64,000 nt of DNA from Rhizobium sp. 007 (GTDB lineage: Bacteria; Pseudomonadota; Alphaproteobacteria; Rhizobiales; Rhizobiaceae). The stretch lies in contig NZ_CP064187.1 in assembly GCF_015353075.1 (NCBI RefSeq), forward strand, positions 1,984,001 through 2,048,000, given 5' to 3'. The notes under the pieces are model-generated. The model was given only the letters and a program-made list of their open reading frames with translations, had not been told where the DNA came from and did no database searches. The position numbers and the translations under genes were made by a program. This document shows, in pieces, positions 63,940 to 64,000 of the stretch (its first letter is position 1; the number at the start of each line of letters is the position of its first letter).

Positions 63940-64000
63940 CTATTTCAACATCGGCCAGAGGCTCAGCACCAAGAGCACCGCCATGGTGACGTTGAACCAT
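63940..64000 (-). CDS. C-terminus of a LysE/RhtB-family exporter (partial)
   Basis: The last 19 residues, WFNVTMAVLLVLSLWPMLK, and stop TAG at 63940-63942 read from the right edge on the minus strand. The last helix of LysE/RhtB amino-acid exporters looks just like this. Cut by the window edge. Confidence 0.55.
   Translation of the reverse strand, partial: WFNVTMAVLLVLSLWPMLK

Overview
The window looks like a chromosome segment of a Rhizobiaceae member (Rhizobium/Agrobacterium type). Gene content (ketol-acid reductoisomerase, PdxJ, many AraC/TetR/Lrp regulators, FbpABC-type uptake, DUF1127, SPW-repeat, entericidin and COG4315 proteins), high GC, and an intergenic palindrome of the rhizobial RIME type all point there. 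No replication or ribosomal locus is present, and species cannot be assigned by eye.

Layout. (1) 1-14.8 kb, chromosomal backbone: a GlxA-type AraC regulator, a diguanylate cyclase with two receivers, its GGDEF-less paralogue, an MscS channel, a receiver-histidine kinase coupled to a DUF924 gene, two transporters (DHA2 MFS, EamA) and several small envelope proteins, including an entericidin-like lipoprotein at 14024-14182. (2) 14.93-29.82 kb, a 14.9-kb integrated element at the 3' end of tRNA-Lys(CTT). A 17-bp direct repeat (14916-14932 and 29817-29833) marks both ends, and five copies of a (T/C)ACCCCCA(A/T)T-like motif lie just inside them. A 54-residue N-terminal stub of a P4-type integrase survives next to the tRNA. 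Inside are a candidate structured small RNA, an HNH endonuclease, a small HTH protein with a divergent operator region, a six-gene translationally coupled operon of AlpA/excisionase-like HTH proteins, a frameshifted IS110 transposase, a phage lysis cassette (amidase, holin-like, Rz, Rz1) running into a deacetylase-like tail protein, and a coupled pair encoding an NA37/YejK-type nucleoid-associated protein and a RelA/SpoT-type synthetase, both broken. (3) 29.8-64 kb, backbone again: PhzF, a nuclease/NUDIX pair, an FbpABC-like ABC importer, aldo/keto reductase, aminotransferase, a decayed VapBC module, ilvC, regulators paired with alcohol dehydrogenase and NDH-2, an Lrp/racemase pair, a MarR-GNAT fusion, TetR-MFS and HxlR-NmrA pairs, pdxJ, a MerR-LuxR fusion regulator, a RecD-like helicase, an ABC-F protein, an ECF sigma/anti-sigma pair, a cobalt-type nitrile hydratase operon and a frameshifted SDR gene.

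The element reads as a decaying prophage or phage-satellite-like island. At least four of its genes carry one-base lesions and one carries an in-frame stop. The most interesting unit is the NA37 + RelA/SpoT pair (28156-29228 and 27175-28159), joined by a 4-base GTGA overlap. I cannot match it to a named system. All identifications come from reading motifs by eye; no database search was possible.
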